Origin: Opitutia bacterium ISCC 52
Lineage (GTDB): Bacteria; Verrucomicrobiota; Verrucomicrobiia; Opitutales; UBA2995
Length of the DNA: 64,000 nucleotides
Assembly: GCA_014529675.2 (NCBI GenBank)
Contig: CP076040.1
Location: 3,119,894 to 3,183,893, forward strand
Direction: 5' to 3'
The notes below the pieces were generated by a model, which ran no database searches, was not told where the DNA came from, and worked only from the letters and a program-made list of their open reading frames with translations. Numbering within the stretch: the first letter of the stretch is position 1; the number at the start of each line of letters is the position of its first letter. This document shows positions 1-8,649 of the stretch, one piece after another. A program made the translations under genes and the position numbers.

Positions 1-647
1 ATTGCCTGCCCCGGAGTATACCAAGAGCAAAAAGGAAATCTGACGAGGTTGCCTTGATATTCTTTTTCAATCTCTTTCAACGCACCAAAAACGAGGAGAT
101 CCTCTTTTTGGCCAATGTCCTCGGTATTATCAAAATAGACCTTGCCGCCAACAACAAGAGTAGGTTCGACCAACCCAAATTCGTGTAACACATGAGGCAT
201 AGAGTGATTGCCATCTAAAAACACGAACGATGGCGTTTTGCCTTCCAGGACTTCTGCTAACAATCTTAAGCTATCTCCCTGATAGGTATTTATCAAATCA
301 GATACTCCAGCTTCCTCAAAATTCTTTCGAGCAATTTGTAGATTCTCCTCTTCCAGCTCAATCGTATGAACCTTTCCTTTTGCGCCGGAATCTCTTAATG
401 CCTGGGCCAGAATAATGGTAGAATAACCCCAGTTGGTACCCGTTTCAATTATAGTGTGCTCTTGGTCTGGATCCAAGGAACACAAACAGCAATAATACAA
501 TAAATTCCAACCGGGATATCCCACGGTTTTTCCAGTACGTTTCTGGGCGGAAGCCAAATCTACTACCTCCTCTTCTCTTTGCCGAAGAAGAGGGTTGGGA
601 AGCAGCATCTTGTCGTAATCAAATTTTCTGTAGAATCGTGGGGTCAT
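1..647 (-). CDS. class I SAM-dependent methyltransferase (partial, runs off the window)
   Basis: About 215 codons are visible from an ATG at 647 down to base 1, where the window cuts the C-terminus. The reading frame has a SAM-binding motif (IIETGTNWGYST), a following acidic strand end (VHTIELEEEN) and a downstream FLDGNHS/YFDN pattern typical of the Methyltransf_24 type. The start overlaps the stop of the upstream coiled-coil methyltransferase as ATGA (644-647), so the two are translationally coupled. Its place at the end of a glycan export operon suggests methylation of a sugar or a glycan end, but the substrate is not shown by the sequence. Confidence 0.8.
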   Translation of the reverse strand, partial: MTPRFYRKFDYDKMLLPNPLLRQREEEVVDLASAQKRTGKTVGYPGWNLLYYCCLCSLDPDQEHTIIETGTNWGYSTIILAQALRDSGAKGKVHTIELEEENLQIARKNFEEAGVSDLINTYQGDSLRLLAEVLEGKTPSFVFLDGNHSMPHVLHEFGLVEPTLVVGGKVYFDNTEDIGQKEDLLVFGALKEIEKEYQGNLVRFPFCSWYTPGQA

Positions 648-2857
648 TTTTTAGCGTAAATAGCTGTGCGAAAAGCATGCCCGATAAATGTAAATTGGCT
701 CTTGATAATGCGACTGGCATCTACCGCTTCTTTAACTTCTGGCCACTGTCGTGACCCATAATCGTCAAACATAAACAATCCACCTTTCTTCAAAGTGTCG
801 GCATAATTCCGAATATCTAAAGCAACTCCTTTCCGAGTATGATCTCCATCCACAAAAATTAAATCTACTGAACGTTTCTTTACCTGCCTAACGATACGCT
901 TGTGGTGGCTAAACCCCTTGATTAATTCAAATTTTTCGGCATCCAATCCGCACTTATTTATGTTGTACCAAAAGTTGCGACTGTTTACTTCCTGCTTAGT
1001 AACAATGTCGAGCTGGCCGTGTTTATAATAGCCATCCAGAGGATCAATAACTTGGTATTTCAGCTCTTTTCCATATGCAGCACTTAACTCTTCGACGATA
1101 CACAAATTGATCCCAAATAGTGTTCCAATTTCTAAAATTCTACACTGCTTTCTTTTAAGGCCAAATACACTGATCAATCGGATGAGTGCATCTTGAATAT
1201 TAGTAGCTAAACGCCCCACGCAATCCTCTTCAATTTTGCAAATCTTGTGCGCAAGATATCCCATGGTATTAAAGGACATACTAAGCCCAAATAGTTCCAA
1301 CATGGGCTTAAGCGTTTCCTCGTAGTCTTTACGAACGAATCGGCGATCAAAAACTTGAAATGTATTGTAGTTAAAAGTGTTACTACGGTTAACGAGGTTT
1401 TCTATGTTTTTGGTAATTTGATTCTGTCTTTGGACATGACGCATGAAGGAGTCCTCGTTTTCCTTGATACTCACAAGATCAGTTTGAATCGTATTAATCC
1501 TATCCCCGCTTTGCTCTTGGTCAGACTGAAGACCTTTATCGTTTTTCAAAAGATCCATCAACTCCTGGTCAATCCTTGCCGCTTCCTTATCTAGACGAGA
1601 GTTAATCTTTTCAGCGTCTTTACTAAATTTATCCGCCATTTTCTCCAAATGGGAATCGACCTTCTCAAGGTCTTGAGCCGTTTTCTTTTCTAAGCGAGTT
1701 CGATTATCTGAAATAGACTTTTGAAGACTCTGCTTAGTCTCGGCAATCAGCTTCTTACTCTTCTGATTACTGGATAATAATTTCTCATTCAATGATTCAG
1801 CGTCTTTACTAAATTTATCCGCCATTTTCTCCAAATGGGAATCGACCTTCTCAAGGTCTTGAGCCGTTTTCTTTTCTAAGCGAGTTCGATTATCTGAAAT
1901 AGACTTTTGAAGACTCTGCTTAGTCTCGGCAATCAGCTTCTTACTCTTCTGATTACTGGATAATAATTTCTCATTCAATGATTCAGCGTCTTTACTAAAT
2001 TTATCCGCCATTTTCTCCAAATGGGAATCGACCTTCTCAAGGTCTTGAGCCGTTTTCTTTTCTAAGCGAGTTCGATTATCTGAAATAGACTTTTGAAGAC
2101 TCTGCTTAGTCTCGGCAATCAGCTTCTTACTCTTCTGATTACTGGATAATAATTTCTCATTCAATGATCCAGATGAAGTAGCTAACTTGTTACCGACCTT
2201 TTCCACCTGAGAGTTTGTTTTCTGTAAATCCTTTTCGATCGTCTTTCGTGAGGACTCCATCAAAGAAGTCAGTTCCTTGAATCGGCCAGTAAATTCTTTA
2301 TTTGCTTTTTTGAACGCATCTACATTTGCATCGATGAGCGTTTGAAACTTTAAAGTTTGCTTCCCATACTTCGTTTCAAAGCGATCAAGTGAGCGCTTCA
2401 AGTCCTTCCTTGCCGAATCAGCCTCCTTAATACGTTTGTCCGTGGAAAGAAACGCAGACCAAGTTTCTTCAGACAACTTCTTTAGCGATGCCGCATGATT
2501 TTCATTAGCTTTCGAGAGCTCATTCACCAAGTGCTGCTCAAACAAATCGACTCGATTAACTAACGTAGAAGAATACTCCTCGAGTGATTTCATCAATTCT
2601 TCTTCCACATAAATCACCTGTTTCCCGATATCACCAGTCACACGGTTTTGAATATCCAATCGTGAATCCAAAGCTCCCATGCGAGCGTTTATGGTTTGAT
2701 CAATTGTGATCAGATGCTTTTCGAGATCTTTGATAGCTACGTTTGTGCTTAACCATAACTCGTCAGAGTGATCTTCCTCTTTTGGCTTCGTTAAAAGAAT
2801 GATGTGAGAAGCAGCTAACACCAACAAGGCAGCTACAATGATTATATCAACTATCAT
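644..2857 (-). CDS. membrane-anchored coiled-coil protein with C-terminal methyltransferase domain
   Basis: The 737-residue protein starts with one membrane helix (about residues 3-23), continues as a long charged coiled coil (about 30-500) and ends in a class I methyltransferase domain (about 570-737; RILEIGTLFGIN motif I, VIDPLDGY, then FVDGDHTRKG and FMFDDYG). Residues about 231-416 are three copies of a 62-residue coiled-coil unit encoded by identical 186-bp DNA repeats. It lies one base behind the SGNH/GT/DUF115 gene and overlaps the next methyltransferase by ATGA, downstream of an ABC exporter with a Wzt-type ATPase. This recalls WbdD, the methylating and chain-length-determining capping enzyme of O9 O-antigen, though with the domains in reverse order. 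That role is inference; membrane helix, coiled coil and methyltransferase are read directly. Confidence 0.85.
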   Translation of the reverse strand: MIVDIIIVAALLVLAASHIILLTKPKEEDHSDELWLSTNVAIKDLEKHLITIDQTINARMGALDSRLDIQNRVTGDIGKQVIYVEEELMKSLEEYSSTLVNRVDLFEQHLVNELSKANENHAASLKKLSEETWSAFLSTDKRIKEADSARKDLKRSLDRFETKYGKQTLKFQTLIDANVDAFKKANKEFTGRFKELTSLMESSRKTIEKDLQKTNSQVEKVGNKLATSSGSLNEKLLSSNQKSKKLIAETKQSLQKSISDNRTRLEKKTAQDLEKVDSHLEKMADKFSKDAESLNEKLLSSNQKSKKLIAETKQSLQKSISDNRTRLEKKTAQDLEKVDSHLEKMADKFSKDAESLNEKLLSSNQKSKKLIAETKQSLQKSISDNRTRLEKKTAQDLEKVDSHLEKMADKFSKDAEKINSRLDKEAARIDQELMDLLKNDKGLQSDQEQSGDRINTIQTDLVSIKENEDSFMRHVQRQNQITKNIENLVNRSNTFNYNTFQVFDRRFVRKDYEETLKPMLELFGLSMSFNTMGYLAHKICKIEEDCVGRLATNIQDALIRLISVFGLKRKQCRILEIGTLFGINLCIVEELSAAYGKELKYQVIDPLDGYYKHGQLDIVTKQEVNSRNFWYNINKCGLDAEKFELIKGFSHHKRIVRQVKKRSVDLIFVDGDHTRKGVALDIRNYADTLKKGGLFMFDDYGSRQWPEVKEAVDASRIIKSQFTFIGHAFRTAIYAKK
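1611..2168 (-). repeat. three identical tandem 186-bp repeats inside the coiled-coil methyltransferase gene
   Basis: The same 186 bases occur three times in a row, starting at 1611, 1797 and 1983. By eye I find no difference between copies, including at third codon positions. The unit is 62 codons, so gain or loss of a copy keeps the frame. Identity at silent positions points to recent duplication or continuing homogenisation. Confidence 0.95.
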
Positions 2858-2858
2858 T

Positions 2859-5800
2859 TTATCCGTTGTTATATCCGATCACATTCAATGATCCGACTTG
2901 AATAGGGGAAATCAATTTATGTCCATTATTCTGAACTTCAATTGATCTATTGTTTGTTAGGAGATTCAGCATGATCCGTTTGTTCCCATTTCTAAATACA
3001 GCGGCGACATGATTGGCATTGGGCTGACAAGATCGACAAGGGAATCCACCAGAGATCTGGTAAGCGGACTTACCAAAGATATGCTTACGGCTTTGGCCAA
3101 GCTTCCCGAGAGAGATCCAATTTTCACCTTCCGGCATTACATCGAGAAGAAATTGTTTTTCACTTCCGGAAAAGTCCATTAATTCATTCACATTAACCTG
3201 CTGTGTTTCAATATCCACATCGATGGACTTCATGGGTACATCCGTGTTTAACGATCTTAAGCGCACAGCTTTGATCCGATGATCCAAGCCGAATTGAAAT
3301 GAATTTTCTCCCAAATTCACCAAACCATGGTTGGGAAGATAGACCAAGGATTCGTGATTGTTGTTTTGGGCCGTGACGGCGGGATCAGTGTTCGGTTCAA
3401 CTTCACTGTATGCCGGAGGTAATTGATATCGGAAGACAGAGTCAAAATTCACTCTTGGAAATATTTCAAGTTTACCACCATGAGTAGCATTGTAGACCTT
3501 TCGGCCACATCCTTCATAGGCAAGTTTGGCCTGCTTGTAGTTCATCAGTACTCGGTCAAGCTTGGGATCTTTCCATGATTTCCCCTTACCAAAATAATCT
3601 TTATGGAAGTGGTTAGGATCATCGGTATCAGAGACCAACACGTCCCCTTTCCGACTGTGACTCTCGGGGATGATATAAGAAAAATCCATACCGACCAAAT
3701 AGACTTCCGAGAAACCCATGAAAAAAGCTAGCTGCAAATTAATGTGTGTTACAGACTGTCCACAGTAGGCAATTTTGGAGAAATCTGTAGAAAACCGAGG
3801 GACACAATAATTGGGACTCGATTTCTCATAAAAGCCACGGTTCATCTTGAAAAAGAAAGTATTGTGGGCATCTCCATGCAGATTGCGGTAAATGGTCGGA
3901 AAAAACTTATATTGAGGGCGGTACTTTTTAATCGCGGCCAAGTTTTCTTTCATAACCGAAGAATCTTCTACCACAAAGAATGTGGGCATGAAGCCACTTT
4001 CTCTCGTTTTGTAGTAAAGTGAATTAACTCCAAAGGTGTACTCACTTTGAATTTTACCCAGGTCAATATTGTTAAGGCTGGGACCGTTGCCGATTATGAC
4101 ACACCGTTCTCCTTTGTACTTGTTGTAAAAGTGTTTCAACTCCGCAGATGGCTCCCTCGTATCCGCATATTCTTCGCGAGCAGAGTATTCATCCAAATTA
4201 GTAAACTCATCCGGGTAGATTGTATCCTTCGAGTCCACTACTGCGGGGAAGCTTCCAACGCATTCTGGCTTCGGTTTCAGTCCGTTTATTTCCAGGCTTT
4301 CCTTGTTGTATAAACAGGCATCTCCCCATTCCTCACTCTGCCTCCTAAATTGAACTAACTCTCTAATTTTGGGAGCATTCTCGTGATGGCAATACTGGTG
4401 AATGTAACTTCGATAGGTCAGTTCGGAATGGTATTTACAGCCATAGTTGGCTACTAAATGTTGGTAGATTTCATCGAAATTCTTCTTTTCCACATTATCG
4501 AGAGGATGCCAGAGATGGATGTATGATTCATTCTGAATCAGAACGGTTTCAGGGTCAGCTAATTCACAAATAGTGGCATCAAATGCACGATCTTCACAGG
4601 CATATCCCATATACTGTTCATACCCAGCGAGACGCTCGTAAGCTTCACAGGTAGCAATGAATATACCCCCCGTAATTGATACCGGATTTTTCAGGCTGTT
4701 CTCATCAAAATTCAACTTTTTCAAAGAAAGCGAAGCCCTGATATCACTAGCCTCTTCCTCTGAAGTATAGACAACATTTCGATAGGGTGAAACGAACTCT
4801 TTTCCCTTGTAACATTGAAGCACGGAAGAAAGAAATGAATTCCCAAGCAGCACATCTGTATCACAAGTGGCCACCACTGGAGTCGTTACAAAATGCTTAA
4901 CAGCAACATTGTATGCCCATCCACGGTTGTAGCTATCGGGATTAAAAATGAATTCATAGCGCTCCCCATGCTTGAGAAGGCTCTGATCAAACCTCTTTTC
5001 CGAATCTTGCTCTAACAAAATGACCTCAAATAGATTCGGAAAATATTTGTTCACCCAATCCAGCAGACACACCATATTGTCCAATCGACTAGGATCTCCT
5101 TCCTTGAGCCGGAAACCGATCACAAGCGAAGCAACTGGTCCCTCTCCTAAGCCATAGGATTGAAGAATTTTATCTCGTTTTTCAGCTGTGATTACCTCCG
5201 GTGGAGTAAAGGGGCTGACCGGTGTGTCAATTTTCCAGAATCCAGGAAAATAGCGAGTAACACACTTCTCTTCAACTTGATCTTCCTTACGATCGATGTG
5301 GTCCAAGACTCGGTTGAAGATAAAATTATTTCCCTCTTCGGTAAGATGTATGTTGTCTGTGGTATAAAGTTTTATTTCTCGATCTGTCCACGAAGACAAA
5401 TCCACCTGTTGCTTAATCTCCTTACTGTAGAGCTCAGAAAAATCGTGGATAATAGGCATGTTCCGTGGGCGTTCACGCGGGTAATCGCCATTCCAATCCG
5501 CTGCCATTCGATTGGTATTAATATAGAGCAAATTTGGGAGATCATTCAAAAGTGGGATCAACCGGAGCCTGGCCATATCCAATCCATACATATTAATGGT
5601 TTTCTCTCCGTTGTAGAATGAATCAAACGGAGCATCAAAATGTTCACTCATGGTCTCCTCACCGAAGATTCGGTCGAAGATCGGCTTTTTCCAATTACGG
5701 ACTTTGCGAGAATAATCCCTGGTATTTAATGAAAGATTTTCAGAATTCTCTTCCGTCTTACAATCGTACAAATCATGAACGGCGTTACTGAAAGGTCGCG

Positions 5801-6026
5801 GAGAGAAATCCACAATACCAGTCTGCAACACAATCAAGTCGTAAGCTTTCAATTGATCCCGATCAAAAGAAGATAAGAAATCTAGAGTAGTGGTCCACTT
5901 ATAGGGACAGTAAAAGCCATCCACTTTGAGCCCATCTAATTTGGCAAGCATGTCTCCGAAAACAAGGTGCTCAGTCCCCTGAGCGGTGTGTTGCCCACGA
6001 CTATCGGTAAATACTAATACATTCAT
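2859..6026 (-). CDS. three-domain glycan protein: SGNH-like domain, GT-A glycosyltransferase, DUF115/Maf-like domain
   Basis: The 1055-residue protein has an SGNH/GDSL-like N-terminus (residues 1-245; TDSRGQ near residue 7 in place of GDS, and DNIH at 224-227 as the block V Asp/His). A GT-A glycosyltransferase-like domain follows (about 297-520; metal-binding DTD at 389-391, late ED at 478-479). Then comes a DUF115/MptE-like domain (about 632-905; IIGNGPSLN, DPNHFH) and a roughly 150-residue C-terminal part I do not recognise. The DUF115 part is clearly paralogous to the protein at 8650-9489. DUF115 includes the Maf flagellin glycosyltransferases. The start overlaps the ABC ATPase stop by ATGA. 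I infer a glycan assembly or O-acyl-modifying role; substrates are unknown. Confidence 0.8.
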   Translation of the reverse strand: MNVLVFTDSRGQHTAQGTEHLVFGDMLAKLDGLKVDGFYCPYKWTTTLDFLSSFDRDQLKAYDLIVLQTGIVDFSPRPFSNAVHDLYDCKTEENSENLSLNTRDYSRKVRNWKKPIFDRIFGEETMSEHFDAPFDSFYNGEKTINMYGLDMARLRLIPLLNDLPNLLYINTNRMAADWNGDYPRERPRNMPIIHDFSELYSKEIKQQVDLSSWTDREIKLYTTDNIHLTEEGNNFIFNRVLDHIDRKEDQVEEKCVTRYFPGFWKIDTPVSPFTPPEVITAEKRDKILQSYGLGEGPVASLVIGFRLKEGDPSRLDNMVCLLDWVNKYFPNLFEVILLEQDSEKRFDQSLLKHGERYEFIFNPDSYNRGWAYNVAVKHFVTTPVVATCDTDVLLGNSFLSSVLQCYKGKEFVSPYRNVVYTSEEEASDIRASLSLKKLNFDENSLKNPVSITGGIFIATCEAYERLAGYEQYMGYACEDRAFDATICELADPETVLIQNESYIHLWHPLDNVEKKNFDEIYQHLVANYGCKYHSELTYRSYIHQYCHHENAPKIRELVQFRRQSEEWGDACLYNKESLEINGLKPKPECVGSFPAVVDSKDTIYPDEFTNLDEYSAREEYADTREPSAELKHFYNKYKGERCVIIGNGPSLNNIDLGKIQSEYTFGVNSLYYKTRESGFMPTFFVVEDSSVMKENLAAIKKYRPQYKFFPTIYRNLHGDAHNTFFFKMNRGFYEKSSPNYCVPRFSTDFSKIAYCGQSVTHINLQLAFFMGFSEVYLVGMDFSYIIPESHSRKGDVLVSDTDDPNHFHKDYFGKGKSWKDPKLDRVLMNYKQAKLAYEGCGRKVYNATHGGKLEIFPRVNFDSVFRYQLPPAYSEVEPNTDPAVTAQNNNHESLVYLPNHGLVNLGENSFQFGLDHRIKAVRLRSLNTDVPMKSIDVDIETQQVNVNELMDFSGSEKQFLLDVMPEGENWISLGKLGQSRKHIFGKSAYQISGGFPCRSCQPNANHVAAVFRNGNKRIMLNLLTNNRSIEVQNNGHKLISPIQVGSLNVIGYNNG

Positions 6027-7420
6027 TTAGAAAACACTTGATAAAATTTCTTTTCCATTTTGTTCAAACTTTTGATTTTGGACCATGTGGACCCAACAAA
6101 CACTTCACCGTAGTATCCTAGGTGATTCTTAACGGAGACAAATCCGCAATGTCTTCGGTATACAAAGGCAGGATCATTCTTTATTGCAACTGTAAGCCAG
6201 TATCTTCCCGAGTTTACAGGAAGAGCCTTCAATTCAATCTTCATCACGTGATGCCCAACACCTTTAATTGACCATGCGGGTTCAAAATCTCGACTATCAG
6301 GGCCCATGACCATTTTACCCGTATCATCAAAAAAAGGGAGACCAATTCGCAGATTCTTGCACTCCTTTAGCAGCCTAAAACTTAGAAAACCAACGAGAGG
6401 CTCACCCGCAAAATGCATATAGAATCCATTTTCATCGCGTTCCATATTCAAAAAGAACTCAACGTCTGTTATAGTTTCCTCTGCTTGGTATTCGGGGCCA
6501 AAAAGGCTTTCAATGGTTTTCGCATCGAGACCATACTTTGAAAAATCAGTCTCAACCACTTTGGCTTTTTCATCGGATTCCTTTTCCTTTGAAACAACCA
6601 CCGTTTCCGGTGACTCCTCTTCAGAGCCCCTTATCTTCTCCCTCACCTCGAACGTATTCAGCTTTGCATTACAAAAAGAATAGTGCTTCAGGACCTGTTT
6701 AGGATCACCGATACTTATCATTTCCCCCTTATGCAGAAGAATAGCCACATCGCAAAACTGCAGAATGTTTGCGTTGCTATGGGATACCAGAATGAAGCTG
6801 CTTTGATTTTTTAATTCGATGATCTTTTCAAAGCACTTTTGTCTAAAATCAAAATCACCTACTGCAAGTATCTCGTCGCAGATAATTATCTCAGGTAAGA
6901 AATGTACCACAATCGAAAAACCGAGTCTCACCTGCATGCCACTACTGTAAGTTTTAACCGGTGAATTTATAAAATCACCCAAGTCCGCAAACTTCACAAT
7001 TTCCTCCAGTTTGGAATCAATCTCGGCTTTGCTTTTACCCAACAAGACACCCTTATTATATATATTCCGAACACCATCCAATTCAGGATGAAAACCTGCG
7101 TTAAGCTCTATGAGTCCTCCCGCTTGACCATTAATTTCTACCTCACCGTGATTTTGTGCAATCCGCCCCAATATCACTTTGAGCAAGGTACTTTTCCCAG
7201 CACCATTCAAACCAACAATCCCAAGAGACTTTCCAGGCTTTATTTCAAAGCTGATATCACGAAGCGCCCAAAATTCTCCAGAGCGGGCTTCTCGCTCGGG
7301 AGCGGGCATACCGATAATCTCTCTCAATAAACGTACAAGCCGACGCTTTCTTCCCTCCTCTGCGTCGATGGTATACTTTTTGGAGACGCTACTGACCCGA
7401 ATGGCAAAGTCCAAAGACAT
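6023..7420 (-). CDS. polysaccharide ABC exporter ATP-binding protein, Wzt-like
   Basis: This 465-residue ATPase energises export of an undecaprenyl-linked polysaccharide across the inner membrane. The nucleotide-binding domain carries Walker A (GLNGAGKST), the Q-loop region, the signature YSSGMQVRL, Walker B (IIICDEILAVGD) and the switch His (LVSHS). After a charged linker (about 255-300) there is a C-terminal beta-rich domain of about 140 residues, as in O-antigen Wzt proteins, where that domain recognises the modified non-reducing end of the chain. The start follows the permease stop by one base, and the stop overlaps the next gene. A chain-terminus-recognising exporter beside a coiled-coil methyltransferase supports a capping system. 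Confidence 0.93.
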   Translation of the reverse strand: MSLDFAIRVSSVSKKYTIDAEEGRKRRLVRLLREIIGMPAPEREARSGEFWALRDISFEIKPGKSLGIVGLNGAGKSTLLKVILGRIAQNHGEVEINGQAGGLIELNAGFHPELDGVRNIYNKGVLLGKSKAEIDSKLEEIVKFADLGDFINSPVKTYSSGMQVRLGFSIVVHFLPEIIICDEILAVGDFDFRQKCFEKIIELKNQSSFILVSHSNANILQFCDVAILLHKGEMISIGDPKQVLKHYSFCNAKLNTFEVREKIRGSEEESPETVVVSKEKESDEKAKVVETDFSKYGLDAKTIESLFGPEYQAEETITDVEFFLNMERDENGFYMHFAGEPLVGFLSFRLLKECKNLRIGLPFFDDTGKMVMGPDSRDFEPAWSIKGVGHHVMKIELKALPVNSGRYWLTVAIKNDPAFVYRRHCGFVSVKNHLGYYGEVFVGSTWSKIKSLNKMEKKFYQVFSK

Positions 7421-7421
7421 C

Positions 7422-8267
7422 CTACAAAATCTTATCTACGTAACGCTCCCCTCGATAAAAGATGGTTATGGAAAAAACAAACAACAGGAAAATAACAATA
7501 CAGGATGTGGCAGTAAAGGGAGCGATGGCATCCACGCCACCAAATACGTAATCTCTTGTTCTTCCAATTATCTGGTATAATGGGCTCGCTCTCAATAAGT
7601 CCCATACTTTCCCCTCTGCCTCGATCTGCCTGAATACACCAGATGCAAATAACAAATAAAAAGAAATGATCTGTACCAGGTTAGTAATGTCCTTATAAAT
7701 AACAGCAAAGAGGCTAAGCATAAGCCCTACAACCCAGCCAAGGCTCATCATCATCGCAGACCAAAAAAGAATACTAACTCCTCTTATTCCGATTTCCACA
7801 CCCATGCTTTGAACAATAATCCAGAATAGAATACTTCGAACTACAAAATTAGTAAGCGTCCCAAGAATCTCAGATAAACTCAGTAATATCTTGGACGTAC
7901 CACTAGAAATGATGACACTCCGGTTGTTCGTAATAATACCAGTTGTAGTAACGAGTGCTTCCGAGAAACTGTAGTAGAGAGTCAGTCCATAGGTTAGAAA
8001 AACAGACCGCGGAATCCCTCCTTGTGGATCGCCGAATAAGCCAGCTAACTGCAAAAAGTTATAGAGAACAACCGGAACTATAGGTGTTACAATGACCCAG
8101 ACCTTACCCAATGCAGTATCTTCATATTTATGAAGGTAATTCTTTGAATAAAGACTCAGAATCACGATCCTCCCATTTTTCCACTCAAAGAAAAATCGGC
8201 CGAACGAAGCCAGCGGCCCTACCCTTTTCTGCTTTTGCTTTCCGGCCGCCATTTCGTTTACTTTCAT
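7422..8267 (-). CDS. polysaccharide ABC exporter permease, ABC-2 type, Wzm-like
   Basis: The 281-residue integral membrane protein has about six predicted helices and the ABC-2 layout seen in Wzm/TagG exporters. A cytoplasmic N-terminal stretch holds ..RNYLHKYEDTALGKVW-like sequence, related to the 'RY..S.LG..W' motif of this family. It pairs with the Wzt-like ATPase one base downstream. Two starts are possible: the ATG at 8267 and an in-frame ATG four codons later (MAAGKQ). Neither has a clear Shine-Dalgarno sequence. The 382-base gap upstream suggests its own promoter. Confidence 0.92.
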   Translation of the reverse strand: MKVNEMAAGKQKQKRVGPLASFGRFFFEWKNGRIVILSLYSKNYLHKYEDTALGKVWVIVTPIVPVVLYNFLQLAGLFGDPQGGIPRSVFLTYGLTLYYSFSEALVTTTGIITNNRSVIISSGTSKILLSLSEILGTLTNFVVRSILFWIIVQSMGVEIGIRGVSILFWSAMMMSLGWVVGLMLSLFAVIYKDITNLVQIISFYLLFASGVFRQIEAEGKVWDLLRASPLYQIIGRTRDYVFGGVDAIAPFTATSCIVIFLLFVFSITIFYRGERYVDKIL

Positions 8268-8649
8268 TAAAGAAAGACAGGTGGAGAGCTGGGGGCCAAT
8301 CGAAAGCGGCCTGAGATAGGTTGGTCGCCAAACCGGATCCGCATATGCTTCAACTCAAGTTGAATAAGACGGAAATGGATTGAATTCTCTGCACAGACGA
8401 AGAAACGAAGAAATCCTGATAGGAACAAAGCGAGACACCCTAAATTGAAGAACGGGTGGCAAACAGCAGAGCTAATTGTCATCTTAGAAGGTAGCCGGTG
8501 AACAATCAGTCTCAGCGGCAGTGTTTTGACAGGTTTGGTTGATAGGTTAAAGGATGACGAAAGATGCGACGAGAATGGTAATCAACGCAAACTTTTTCCT
8601 ACCGAGATTGGGCAATCAGATCCTTTGGTTCTTCAACCTGGATCCAAGG
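8268..8649. other. gap between the two halves of the glycan operon, probable promoter region
   Basis: This 382-base stretch separates the ABC permease from the upstream DUF115 gene, both on the minus strand. A 71-codon minus frame at 8267-8482 has no recognisable features and is probably not a gene. I find no convincing -35/-10 pair by eye, no strong hairpin and no RNA gene. The gap most likely holds the promoter for the exporter genes. Confidence 0.4.

Noticed and set aside
1355-1594. 79-codon plus frame inside the coiled-coil methyltransferase gene
   Set aside because: It is antisense to a well-supported coding region with strong methyltransferase and coiled-coil patterns.
1611-2168. CRISPR-like array reading of the repeats
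   Set aside because: The units are adjacent with no spacers and encode protein, so this is a coding tandem repeat.
8267-8482. 71-codon minus frame upstream of the exporter permease
   Set aside because: It abuts the permease start, has no recognised motif, Cys/Phe-rich composition unlike neighbours and no ribosome site; treated as non-coding.
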